A DNA stretch of 64,000 nt from positions 570,149,469 through 570,213,468 of the forward strand of contig CM046876.1 in the NCBI GenBank assembly GCA_025667525.1. The letters run 5' to 3'. A program made the translations under genes and the position numbers. The DNA comes from Glebionis coronaria. Taxonomy: Eukaryota > Streptophyta > Magnoliopsida > Asterales > Asteraceae. Below are positions 34,161-45,339 of the stretch, in pieces. The number at the start of each line of letters is the position of its first letter. Within the stretch, counting starts at the first letter, position 1. The notes beneath the pieces are model-generated. The model saw only the letters and a list, made by a program, of their open reading frames with translations, made no database searches and was not told the DNA's origin.

Positions 34161-35282
34161 AATACTAAACTAATTTAAAGGTGAAAATCGAACCTGAAAT
34201 CGACAAAAGAAGCAAAAGTAAAGTAACAAGATAACCCGAATCCAAACAGTAACAACCAAAAACTATCTTCTTGTTATTTTTAAAAATGGAATCACACAAA
34301 CACTTTAAAATTTTAGAAAACTGAAACTTGGATTTAAAAAATATATTGTTTAGAAAAAATTACATGCAGTACAATAAAATAAAACCTACAACATGGGTCC
34401 TTACTTGCACTTTTTATACAAGAAGAAGATCTTCTTGATCAAAGACGTGTCATGGATGACGTTGTTCTGAATTTGGCTTCTTGTGTTCACGTGCGTGCTT
34501 GAGTCTTTGACCACGAAATCATCGTCACTTCTCGTCATTTCTTTGTCTTGTACTGATTTGTTATCTAGTGTGGTTTGAATTTCGGGTTTTGTCGTGTCTG
34601 AGGTGATGGAGGGAAAATAACATGATGGAGGCTGTGGACACCAACCAAACCCTAGCTAGATCTATCTATGATCTATCTACTATCTGGGTTGGGCCTGGAC
34701 ATGTCATCCAAAAATCACATGTGGGCTGCTGGAGGAAGAGGAGGAGGGTGTTTTATTTCATATTTTATGGGCTGACCCGCCCCTAAAATACTAATTTTCG
34801 GTTTCGGCTATTGGTGCTTGGTTAATATAAGTTTCGGTGGTGATTTAATAGTCAGGGTCGCGACGATGACGATGTTGGTAGGAGAAGCAATTAATGGAAA
34901 TTAGTGACGACTAGTGGTGGTTGAGGACGGCGTCCATTGCAACACACGATTGCGGACTTGTAGTACTCAGCAGAGGTGGCGATCTGAGATGGAGGTGGTG
35001 GTAATGACCATGATCGGTGGTTTTTAGGTGCTTACCGACGGTCGGTGGTTGCGATAAGCGGTTGTGGTATATGGTATATGTAGCGACAGAATTTGGAGGT
35101 TATGGTTGTAGTGATGATCGGCGGTGTGGTGGTGGCAGCGGTGGCACCATCGGCGGTCATTAATGATGGTGGTAGAGTGTGGTGACAGCATAGGTAAAGG
35201 TGGTGGTCGTTGGTGTCAGAGTGTGGTGGCGGCATCGGTAAAGGTAGTGGTCGTTGGTGGACAAATACACACTTTAAAGACA
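34161..35282. other. Intergenic region, no gene seen
   Basis: AT-rich to 34400, then mixed sequence with an ACGTG-type box (CACGTG at about 34490) and TTGACC (about 34512). From about 34850 to 35260 it is G-rich with GGTGGTGG-type low complexity. The region may hold the promoter and a 5'-untranslated exon of the ArgRS-like gene, but nothing proves it. Confidence 0.5.
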
Positions 35283-35500
35283 ATCAAATTAACCTTTATA
35301 TAAAGGAGGAGAATCACGCATCCATAGGAGCAGTGATTCTCCTCACAAAATGACTTAAATATATTAAACCTCCTCTCTCACAGCCCTTCATTCCCTCTCA
35401 CAATTTTTTCACACACATCCTCCGTTCCATTATTGCACTTTGTTTCTGTTACATTAATGGTGACCCCGTTTTATTAATTGGGTTTGCCCTTTGGGTGATT
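35283..35500 (+). repeat. Left arm of a large inverted repeat
   Basis: This arm matches, in reverse complement, the sequence at about 38060-38297, from CAATCAAATTAACC through GGAGAATCAC...GTGATTCTCC-type palindromes to TTTGCCCTTTGGGTGATTAG. Divergence is low. A third, direct relative of the right arm lies at 37951-38060. Confidence 0.8.
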
Positions 35501-35594
35501 AGTTTGCCCTTTGGGGTGAATGGTTTGCCCTTTGTTATAAAGGTTAATATGCATACTCTCTCTCTCTCTACCCCAATAATACAATTTCGAACGG

Positions 35595-36125
35595 TTCGAT
35601 ATGATCTATATCACTGTTTCGATATTGTTTCGATATGATCTATATTTGGGGATCGCTGTTTCGATATGATCTATATTTGGGGATCGTTGTTACTGTTTCG
35701 ATATGATCTATATATGGGGATCGTTGTTACTGTTTCGATATGATCTATATTTGGGGATCGATGTTTCGATATGATCTATATTTGGGGATCGTTGTTACTG
35801 TTTTATCTATATTTGGGGATGGCTGTTACTGTTTCGATATGATCTATATATTTTGGGATAGGTGTTTCGATATTTTGGTTGGTTTTGATCTAGGCGACCT
35901 AATATTCATGTTGTTAACCTTCAGCTAAACAAGGTAATCTGTGTTTTTTTGGGTGATTGTTATTTTTGTTCTGATTAGATTCATAGTCATGTTCCTCTAT
36001 TGTTATTTTTGTGTTGATTGCTATTTGGGGATCACTGTTTCGATATGATCTATATATTTGGGGATCGTTGTTACTGTTTCGATATGATCTATATATTTTG
36101 GGCTCGCTGTTTCGATATTTTGGTT
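35595..36125. repeat. Tandem repeats of TTTCGATATGATCTATAT...GGGGATCG
   Basis: Seven or more copies of a roughly 35-45-bp unit (TTTCGATATGATCTATATTT, then GGGGATCGTTGTTACTG) lie at 35600-35860, and more at about 36020-36110. The downstream sequence TTGGTTTTGATCTAGGCGAC is also present twice (about 35885 and 36125), showing a larger 240-bp duplication. Confidence 0.85.
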
Positions 36126-36200
36126 GGTTTTGATCTAGGCGACCTAATATGCATGTTGTTAACCTTCAGCTAAATAAGGTAATCTGTGTGACGACGGCTG

Positions 36201-37229
36201 TAGAGTGATTTTGTTTGACCCGATTGATGATGATTGATGATTTTCGCTGACCCCAATTGATGATGATTGATGATTTTGTTTGACTTATAAGAAGCTGATT
36301 TGGGATACATTTGTGGGCTTCTACAGGGTATGCTTATTGTGTCCTTTTAATGTATCTTTTGGCCTATTTTTAAGCATTATTCTGGATGTCGAATCTTTTG
36401 GGTTGTTATGGTATTTTTGAAACAGATTGTTGCCCCCATCGTTTAATGGGTTGGCGACGATCGACTTATGGTGACGACAGCTGCTTTTCAGCAGGACTGT
36501 TGCCCAATGAAACGGAAGATGTAACTGTTAGTGTGTGAAAAAATCTCTCATTCTCTTAGGGTTTGCAGACCCTAACAGTTGGTATGCACCAACTCTCTTC
36601 GATGTCGTCGGACCCTTTGTTGCCGCTGATAATGGTGTGCGACATTGGTGCCCGGTTGGTGACGTAAGTGAGTTTAGGTGGGTATTATTTCTTACTAAAA
36701 CACTGAGGTAGGAGCTTAACTACCTTACTTATGTAAATTGTTTCTTTGTTATCCTGACAGATTCTCGAAAAGAGAGTACACTAATTTGTTTTTACCTCAC
36801 TCTGGCTTTGGAAACACACTAGCAATGTTGGATTGAAGCTGTGGATGTCCACGTCTTGGCGAGGCAACCTTTATAGGTTCGCACCCATGCCTGATGTCCG
36901 GTTTTTTAAAATTGACGGGCTATGATGATCATGAAAGCCTTCGAAAAAGCTGAGACCACCCACAATTTGGCGTGGCAATCTACTACGTTTGCAGCCACCG
37001 TGGGTGCAAACTGTCTTTGATGCTTGGCCTATCTGAGCCTTATGTTCAATCACGAGAGAACAGGAAAAGAGAGCGGCCCATAAGCTGAGATACAAATCTG
37101 ACCTATTTGGATTTTGTCGTGTCTTGGACAAAAAAGTTATATGGAGTTCTTATTAGAGGATTTGGAGATTATGGTTGCTTGGAATGGTCGGTTCTAGCAT
37201 ACGCAGTCAAACCAGGTAGCAAGATACTT
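36201..37229 (+). repeat. Large duplicated non-coding unit, copy 1
   Basis: About 1.03 kb, closely similar to 37618-39025. It contains hairpin motifs built from GTTGCC...GGCGAC arms, several exon-border-like sequences (GACGTAAGTGAG; TATCCTGACAGATT) and short open frames that do not convince. The orientation is arbitrary. Confidence 0.85.
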
Positions 37230-37617
37230 TGATCATATTCGTATTCCATTTTTAATTTTTATATAACAAGCTGATCTTGATGTATTTTTTTAAATATAAA
37301 CGTTGTTTTTAAACATGAGAAAAAAGGTAACTGTATTTTTAGACTTTATTTATAGGATTAACATTTTTATGATTTAGGTGGGTAATCCGCTTTTGCGTGT
37401 TGTAGATCGATATACGCTACAAATAAGTGACTGATAACCAAAGAGGTGGAGCAATCACAGCCCCGGTAAGGCTTTTCTATTTTCGTTTATGTTGTTTTTG
37501 AAACAGATCGTTGCCCCCATCCTTTAATGGGTTGGCGACGAACGATTTATGGTGAGGACGACTGTTTTTCAGCAGGACCGTTGCCCCCAATCCTCAGTGG
37601 GTTGGTGACGGTCGGCG

Positions 37618-39025
37618 TAGAGTGATTTTGTTTGACCCCGATTGATGATGATTGATGATTTTCGTTGACCCCAATTGATGATGATTGATGATTTTGTTTG
37701 ACTTATAAGAAGCTGGTTTGGGATACATTTGTGGGCTTCTACAGGGTATGCTTATTGTATCCTTTTAATGTATCTTTTGGCCTATTTTTAAGCATTATTC
37801 TGGATGTCGAATCTTTTGGGTTGTTATGGTGTTTTTGAAACAGATTGTTGCCCTCATCGTTTAATGGGTTGGCGACGATCGATTTATGGTGACCACAGCT
37901 GCTTTTCAGCAGGACTGTTGTCCAATGAAACGGAAGATGTAGCTGTTAGTGTGTGAAAAATTTGTGAGAGGGAAAGAAGGGTTGTGAGAAAGGAGGGATA
38001 TTATATTTAAGTCGGTTTGTGAGGAGAATCACTGCTCCTATGGATGCGTGATTCTCCGCAAACTAATCACCCAAAGGGCAAACCCAATTAATAAAACGGG
38101 GTCACGATTAATGTAACAGAAACAAAGTGCAATAATGGAACGGCGGATGTGTGTGTTGTTGTGTGAAAAAATTGTGAGAGGGAATGAAGGGCTATGAGAG
38201 AGGAGGTTTAATATATTTAAGTCGTTTTGTGAGGAGAATCACTGCTCCTATGGATGCGTGATTCTCTTCCTTTATATAAAGGTTAATTTGATTGAAGTGG
38301 TAGCCATGGCTGTTGATTCATATCTCTCATTCTCTTAGGGTTTGCAAACCCTAACAGTTGGTATGCACCAACTCTCTTCGATGTCGTCGGACCCTTTGTT
38401 GCCGCCGATAATGGTGTGTGACATTGGTGCCCGGTTGGTGACGTAAGTGAGTTTAGGTGGGTATTATTTCTTACTAAAACACTGAGGTAGGAGCTTAACT
38501 ACCTTACTTATGTGAATTGTTTCTTTGTTATCCTGTCAGATTCTCGAAAAGAGAGTACACTAATTTGTTTTTACCTCACTCTGGCTTTGGAAACACACTA
38601 GCAATGTTGGATTGAAGCTGTGGATGCCCACGTCTTGGCGAGGCAACCTTTATAGGTTCGCAGCCATGCCGGATGTCCGATTTTTAAAAATTGACGGGCT
38701 ATGATGATCATGAAAGCCTTCGAAAAAGTTGAGACCACCCACAGTTTGGCGTGGCAATCTACTGCGTTTGCAGCCACCGTGGGTGAAAACTGTCTTTGAT
38801 GCTTGGCCTATCTGAGCCTCATGTTCAATCACGAGAGAACAGGAAAAGAGAGCGGCCCATATGCTGAGATACAAATCTGACCTATTTGAATTTTGTCGTA
38901 CCTTGGACAAAAAAGTTATATGGAGTTCTTATTAGAGGAATTGAAGATTATGGTTACTTGGAATGGTCGGTTCTAGCATACGCAGTCAAACCAGGTAGTA
39001 AGATACTTTGATCATATTCGTTTAT
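37618..39025 (+). repeat. Large duplicated non-coding unit, copy 2 with a 0.36-kb insert
   Basis: This matches copy 1 with an offset of 1417 bp at its start. About 360 bp (37961-38321) are extra. They hold two direct copies of the sequence family forming the inverted repeat at 35283. The open frame at 38650-38910 has a counterpart at 36871-37131, but both are short and lack codon-like conservation that I can judge. Confidence 0.85.
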
Positions 39026-42000
39026 GAAATTCTTTTTCGTTTATCCGAATAAAAAAAGATTGAACAAGAGTGATCCAGTAGGACTAGAGAGAAAAGTTGA
39101 GCGGGCCGAAAATGCAGGTAAGCTATAAATATTATAGAATTTTATAGTTATTCGAGTAGTTTTGCGTGTTCCGATATCCAAAAGCTTATTACATCTTATT
39201 ATAGTTTTTATTTTTGTGGCTTCTTTTTCCTATGTTTTTTGTTTTGGCTTATTTAGTAAAAAGAGCTTCAAAGATTTTGTGTCAAAACATTTGCACCATA
39301 CTCGGTATCTTCTGTCTCAACTTATTCGGGCATATACCAGCTTCATATATCTTATTTCAGATTTTTATGATTTTAGAGGGGTGTTTGGCAACATATTCAA
39401 CAGAAAAGTATAACCTTTTTCTTCATAAAAGCCTTAACGATTTGCTCTTTATACAGCGCCTATTGTTTATACATTGGCTTATACTTTTTTGTTGAGGCAA
39501 GTATGGTGATTCAATGTAACTTGGTCAGTTCGTTGCCGCTATTAATGGCAGGCATCGAAAGTGACAGTCCTTGCTTTCGTTGCCGCTGTTGATGCAGGCG
39601 ACGAAATGGCGTTGTGATACGCTCATAAATAAATGGGTTGTAAAGATATGATTATATGTGGCGTCTTACCCCCTTTTGGGCATATATGTAGGAATTTGAA
39701 AGTTATGGGTTGTGGGGATATGATTATTGAGTTTATAATGTTTCGTTTTGATCGTTTGGTTGCGATCGTTCCTTAGTTTTGGCGCTACTTTTGGACTGTT
39801 ATAACGTATACTGTGGAAGGATCTGATTTCTCCTAATTGCATGGTAATCGTGTGTGTTCCATTATACACGTCTTAATAACAGGTTGTGATGATAATATTT
39901 GAACGTCCCTACGCGGGTTCGATTAGATTTTGGATGGCGTGTATCTTGGCGCGGCAAACCTGCAAAGTTTGCAGCCATCACGTCGTATCCTCATCTTGGA
40001 CATACCCGATTGGTTTCTTATATGAGCCTCAAAACAATAAAATAATTTATTTTTGTCATTGTCCATGAATAGAATTGTGTATGCGTACCATGTTTCAGAC
40101 CTCAGGTACGAATTAAACACATTACTTTTTAATTTAATTTGGCGATTTACCTTTTTATTTTAATTATTTTGTATGATTATATTGCTGTTTGTGCATTGGT
40201 TTGTATAAATTAGTGTTCTTTAGGTAATAAAAATATTTTTTTATTATGCAGGACTATGTGGCGGCGAGTTTGAGGGTTGCGTCGACTTCTGCGAGTACTG
40301 GGCAGATTGGATCGGACCTAAATTTGTTGGTCTAAGTCGCGAGGTGTGATCAAAGACATATGGGTTCAAAGAGTCCAGTTGGATGAATGGCCAGAAACCG
40401 TAAGAGGCAATGTTGTACAACTTTGTCAGAGTGTTCGCACACAAAAATGTAGGCTTGATATTTATTCCTATTGGAGGTTAGTGCAGTTTTTTGAACTTGA
40501 TTTTCAATACATTTATATAAATCTCAACCTTTTTGGCTTATGCATTATTTGGTTTCCTGCTTATGTTTCATAAACTTACTTTTCTGTAACTTATTCTGAA
40601 ACTTTTAGGATTATATAAGTTTATTATGTCATAATGAACCTACATAGGCCTAAAAACTTTATAATAAGCCACATAAATTGAACTTATGAAACATAAGCCT
40701 AAAACATAAGCCTAAAAACTTTAACCCAGGGCCTGTTAGGATTGACGAAAATGAGGCAAAAAGATGAAGCTATATGAGTGCCTGCTGCTATACATATATC
40801 TGTTAATTAGCGTGCGAGTGTGCTTGGATGCCTTTAGAATTTTTAGAGGACAAGGTAACACAACTTTTACTCTGGATGATTTATAGTAATTGCTAATGGT
40901 TTAGATAATAGTCTGCGCTAAATTCAGACCAGGACACTTCGAAATTAGATGCCAATAAAAATGGCCTTAGCGCTATTTTAATCACATATCTTTTTTTGGG
41001 GGGGGGGAATCTTATAAACTTCAGGTTGTAATGCATGTCATGTTTCACGCATGATTTGATGCTTTACAATAAATATCATAGGTTTCATGTAGACGTTAAC
41101 TGTTAAGGGGAACTTTTATATTTTTTTCTTATATGGCTAAGAATGCCATTTGTTTCGACGAGATGGTAGGTTTACAACTACAAAGCAGTATAAAATCTGT
41201 AGGTCGGATCGTTATAGCTTTGGGTATATTGAAACACTTGATAGTGCCCACTATGTAGTTGGTAGTGTTTAGATTTGCTTCTTCTGTCACGAAACATAAT
41301 TTTAGCTATTTACGCTTTTCTCTCCTATTTCTTCTCTCATGTTTTGGAACTGAAGATTCAAACTTTGTAAGAAAATATGTTCACACTTTCATTAGTCCAA
41401 GGCGTAGATAGGATGCGCATTATGAGTTTTGAGGAAAAAAAATCTAGGCATGTGTTTTGGACTGCTTAGTGAAATGCATAATTTTTGTGATAGATACCAT
41501 GAAGCATCCTTTGACCAAACTACATATGTATTGATTCTACTCTACATTTTAAATTGATAAGATTGGTAGGCTATATTAATTTGTATACTGATTTGTTAGT
41601 TTCATGGGCACAATGGAAAGGAAACTTGCTGATTAGTGTCATTTCTTGATATTGGCGTGTAAAGTTATAAGATTAATATAATTGCATTTCCGCTGTATGC
41701 ATTAGTATCGCTAACAACGTCACAATGCATGCTTATACTCCATCTACGCCTATTAAGAATTCAGCAATTTATCTAATATAGTACTTATTTTATGTTGTGC
41801 ATTTGAATTTCAGGTATGTCTTTGGGATAAGTCGACTCTTCTAACTTCGGTACTTGTCTGCATCAAAAAATGATATAATGTACATCGTGTGCAAATATTT
41901 ATGTTGGTTCACTTTTAGAATTGTTTTAATGGTTCTGCATATGAACTCTTATGTATCAGCTAGAGACACAACATATTAAATTTTTCTCAAAATGTTATTT

Positions 42001-42344
42001 GGAGATGGTGTTTTTTCCATTTTTAAAACAACTGTTATGGAGATGCTTGATATGATCTCATAACGCCTCCAGCTAAAATCTGGGCAGTTAAAGTATATAT
42101 GGTGATGAAATGAACACCAATAAAATAGCAAACTCTCAGATACCTACTTGATTTTCAAAGGTAATATGTTGTGCCTTATGCCAAGTTGTCTTCGCTTTAG
42201 TGTTAATAATGTGACTATGTTAAACCGGATTCGAATCGCGTGTATGTGTGTATAGTTTCCAAGTGATATCAAACAACACCCCCGCAAACGAAACTACGCG
42301 CACGTTCATCAACGACCTCTAAAAACGTTTGTAAAAGTGCCCAC
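39026..42344. other. Non-coding region, probable Helitron interior
   Basis: I see no supportable gene. Hairpins of the GTTGCC/GGCGAC type recur at about 39528 and 39575, and a relative of the TTGGCGxGGCAA motif lies at about 39945. A decayed GCTTAT-type MITE remnant lies at 40550-40735, and a G run of nine or more at about 41000. A short exon-like stretch (40250-40450) could not be linked to any family. Confidence 0.5.
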
Positions 42345-42380
42345 ACTTCCCCGCAGCGGAGCGCGGGCACAAACCCTAGT
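42345..42380 (+). mobile_element. Helitron 3' terminus
   Basis: A short GC-rich hairpin (arms CCCGC at 42350-42354 and GCGGG at 42363-42367) is followed by CACAAAC and CCTAGT, with CTAG at 42376-42379 before a T. This is the known Helitron 3' end arrangement (hairpin, then CTRR, inserted before T). The 5' end was not found, so the element's length is unknown. Confidence 0.7.
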
Positions 42381-43800
42381 TCCTAGAATTTGATGGAAAA
42401 ACACATAAAATGGTTATAGCGGAAATGGCTTTGAGCTGGCCTAGCAAATTCAAGTACAATGAGAAGTCATATATGATAATGAATAAAGTGCCAACATCGT
42501 ACAAGGCTTCTCCAACTATGAAACTCATCTCTGTCGATAACTGATGATACAAGCTTTTATGATAAAATGCACGTAACATGTGCGTACGTAGTCATGTTAT
42601 ATGGTGAATAGATTTCTAAAGTAGGTTCTATTTAGATTTGGTCTCCCATACCTCGGGTAACGGAGTAAAATGTATTGGGGTCGAAATGGGTTACTCGTAG
42701 GTGATGTGTTGTAACTTGATAGACTGACTATTTTGATACATATGTTATTTTAGTACTCATCTTTTCATGATAGTCATTGTCCAGCTAAATTGGCTTGGAT
42801 GGTAAATCAAATTACTCACGTAGAGTGTGTTTATTGTAGGGGTGTGCTTGCCAACTTTGTAGCAACGTTCGATCACGCGGAATAAGGGAGGAAAGACCGA
42901 GTCCTGGACAGTTGGATGTCCATGGCATCGACCATCATGTTAAACGTGTCTTCAACATAATAGGACTTGGTCGATGCAAAGATCTAGTCGTGTGGATTGT
43001 TTGTGCAGAAAAATTAAAACACAATGGTCCAAAAACGATGTTTGTGTATATTTACAAAAAAAATCTTTAAAAAATATAAATATGTCACCAATAAATACTT
43101 CGATAATATTCGTTTCATTTTTATTCACACTTTAAAATACAATATTTATTTACAAACTTACATAATGTCTCTAAAAGCTTCGCAAAACCAAAAAACTAAA
43201 AACATGACGCATACAAAACCTTCCAATATGTACCATGAAGATTTAATAAAAAGAATATTCTGAAACGTTAAAAGAGGGGCCGATACAGTGACTGGTGGGC
43301 TGGCTAGCCACCACGTCGCGAGCCTACGGCGTCAACCACTGTATCGTGACATGCGTTTTCAGCCTTCAAGTTGTAGTTGCCAGCCATCTTGTGGGCGGCG
43401 GCGCGACTCGCGAGGTACTATACCGTGTCTCGCGTTGTGTGTATTTTTGCGCCGTTAGATTTTTTTATATATATGTTTTTTTAAAACGCCACTTTTATGT
43501 TAGAGAGGTTTTTTTTTGTGTTATGGTGGGTTTTAGAGGTATGGGAAAAAGTGGTGATATAGCACCACTTTTAATTGCGGCTTGAGCTCATGGGTCAAAC
43601 CGTACCTAACCCTTTAACACGTAACCTCCTTTTCATTCAAAACCCAAGCGACACATTCTTTTTCTTTTGTTTATTCTTTTTTTTATGTATTTGCTTCACA
43701 TATTGTGGCTTATTTTTTTCATACATTATAATTTAATAACAAAGATATATATTTTATAATTTATTTTCTATATCTTACTTAACATAAAAAAGGGTATGTT
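42381..43800. other. Intergenic region with palindromes
   Basis: No gene seen. GATACAGTG at about 43281 and CACTGTATC at about 43341 form inverted arms. AAAAGTGGTG and CACCACTTTT around 43547-43572 form a perfect 10-bp stem with a six-base loop. Together with the GC-rich core between, these suggest a MITE-like element at about 43265-43620. Confidence 0.45.
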
Positions 43801-44265
43801 TGACAAGAGATTTTTGAAAGTTTTTTTAGTTGATCATTAGCTTAATGTACAAGGCTCCTTAAGCTATAAAAGGAGGCTTTATGGTTAGTTGATTAATAAC
43901 GCTTTCATACATTGTTCACCGTTAATATTATTGATCGGTTGAGAGTTAGGTAATCGTTTGCGTCATTTTGTTCTTTATTCTAAGTATTAGATTCCGCATA
44001 ATACTTAGATTGTCGAATACACAAAGCTTCTCTATGTATTATACTTTATTTATCTCGACAATACAATAGCTAGGTCGATCTAAGTTTGGGATCAACATTT
44101 GGTTTACTTGATGCTAAACTTGTAACCACTCCTTTACCTAAAAAATGTGTCCTTGTTGTTGATGAGAGTGAGACTGATAATTATCTTAACAATATTGTTA
44201 GCCTCAAAATATTGAGTCAAACAAGAATAATCGGTCATAGGTTTATTATGTATCGTGTATTAGAA
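43801..44265 (+). pseudogene. Copia debris: LTR-like promoter and RT tail fragment
   Basis: A TATAAAAGGAGG box at about 43865 lies within an inverted repeat, followed by LTR-like sequence. At 44086-44180 the plus strand reads FGLLDAKLVTTPLPKK, the conserved stretch after copia RT that precedes the RNase H region. Its flanks are decayed. This seems to be a small copia remnant into which or beside which element C inserted. Confidence 0.45.
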
Positions 44266-44550
44266 TGTTGTAATAGGTAGTATAATAGTCGTAACATTAC
44301 GGGCTTGATGGCTAGCTTAAAAGGCCTCTTTCAAGGTACTAAGCACTTATTCAAGCCCGACCCAAATAATATAGTCCATAAACAAGCCCACATGTAGGGG
44401 GACTATAAATACCCTTCCTAGCATGTTAGGAAGGGTGTTGGTTGTTCATTTTTCTTAATCTAATCCTCCATAAGTTTCACACGTCTATCTTTTTTCCATC
44501 TATCTCTCTTCCTTACTTCTTGTTTAATCACCACAAAATATGGGACAACA
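44266..44550 (+). repeat. Element C, 5' LTR
   Basis: A 285-bp sequence with 6-bp terminal inverted repeats TGTTGT...ACAACA, directly followed by the primer site. TATAAATA at 44404 is followed within two bases by a stem with arms CCCTTCCTA and TAGGAAGGG (44412-44435). No second LTR is present, so the borders rest on the ends and the primer site. Confidence 0.65.
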
Positions 44551-44570
44551 TTTGGTATCAATCGCCACGG
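44551..44570 (+). other. Element C primer-binding site
   Basis: TTTGGTATCAATCGCCACGG follows the LTR immediately. The first ten bases match the initiator Met tRNA site. The whole 20 bases are clearly related to the corresponding site of element A. Confidence 0.7.
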
Positions 44571-44842
44571 GGTAGATCAGTGATTGGTTGTTTGGTTTTA
44601 AATTTGATTTGTGTGATCTGATCTGAAAATCATCTCGAATTGAATTTTTTTAGTGTTTTTGATCTCTAATTCTTCATATAAATCGTCTACATAGTTATGG
44701 TAGGGATTTGAGTGCTTTGGTTTGGTTAAAATCACGGATTTCTAAGCAAAAATCTCATCTTTTCTTTCAAAGTACGGAACAGTAACCTTTATTGCAGAAC
44801 TTAAGCTTCCAAATTTTCATCGCAATGTGCTAGGGTTTTGAT

Positions 44843-45149
44843 ATTGCGACAGTTATTGCGATACTTATTACGACAGCTTATTGCGAAATCACATCTTCGC
44901 ATTAGGGTTTTGTTATTGCGACAGTTATTGCGATAGGGTTTAAGTTTGGTATTGCGAAGAATCTTGCTTGTATTGCGACATATATTACTTCTGTTATTGC
45001 GACAGGTATTGCGAAGTTTGACAGTATTGCGAAGACTTGTTTTGAGAACATTACGAAGACTTGTTTTGGGAACATTGCGAAGAGTAGTATAGTGAGACAT
45101 TGTGAAGTTTAACAACTTTACATTGCGAAGTCTCAACTTATATATTGCG
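44843..45149 (+). repeat. ATTGCGA motif array in the leader of element C
   Basis: About thirteen copies of ATTGCGA (followed by C, T or A) occur in 307 bp with irregular spacing of 10-40 bp. The array lies between the primer site and the gag start. Confidence 0.8.
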
Positions 45150-45339
45150 AAATCTTTACAAAAAAAGTCCGAAAATACACTTAAAAATTTTCGAACTCGT
45201 GTGTTTTTTGGTCTTGGAGAATTTTTTGGTTTTTCGAGAACATTTTTTTAGGGGGATTCAACTACTTTTCTATATAACAACAATCACTACCACATCTACT
45301 TAAGATCCATATTCATTTCAAAATTCAAAGCTTATCAAG

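Noticed and set aside
35032..35283. Pro/Thr/His-rich ORF on the minus strand
   Set aside because: It is produced by GGTGGTGG low-complexity sequence.
36871..37131. 86-codon ORF conserved in the duplicate at 38650-38910
   Set aside because: Conservation follows from the 1.4-kb duplication; the frame overlaps the hairpin motifs and has no protein-like features I recognise.
39162..39495. Hydrophobic ORFs resembling membrane peptides
   Set aside because: T-rich DNA gives Phe/Leu/Ile-rich frames by chance; no homologue, splice context or start signal.
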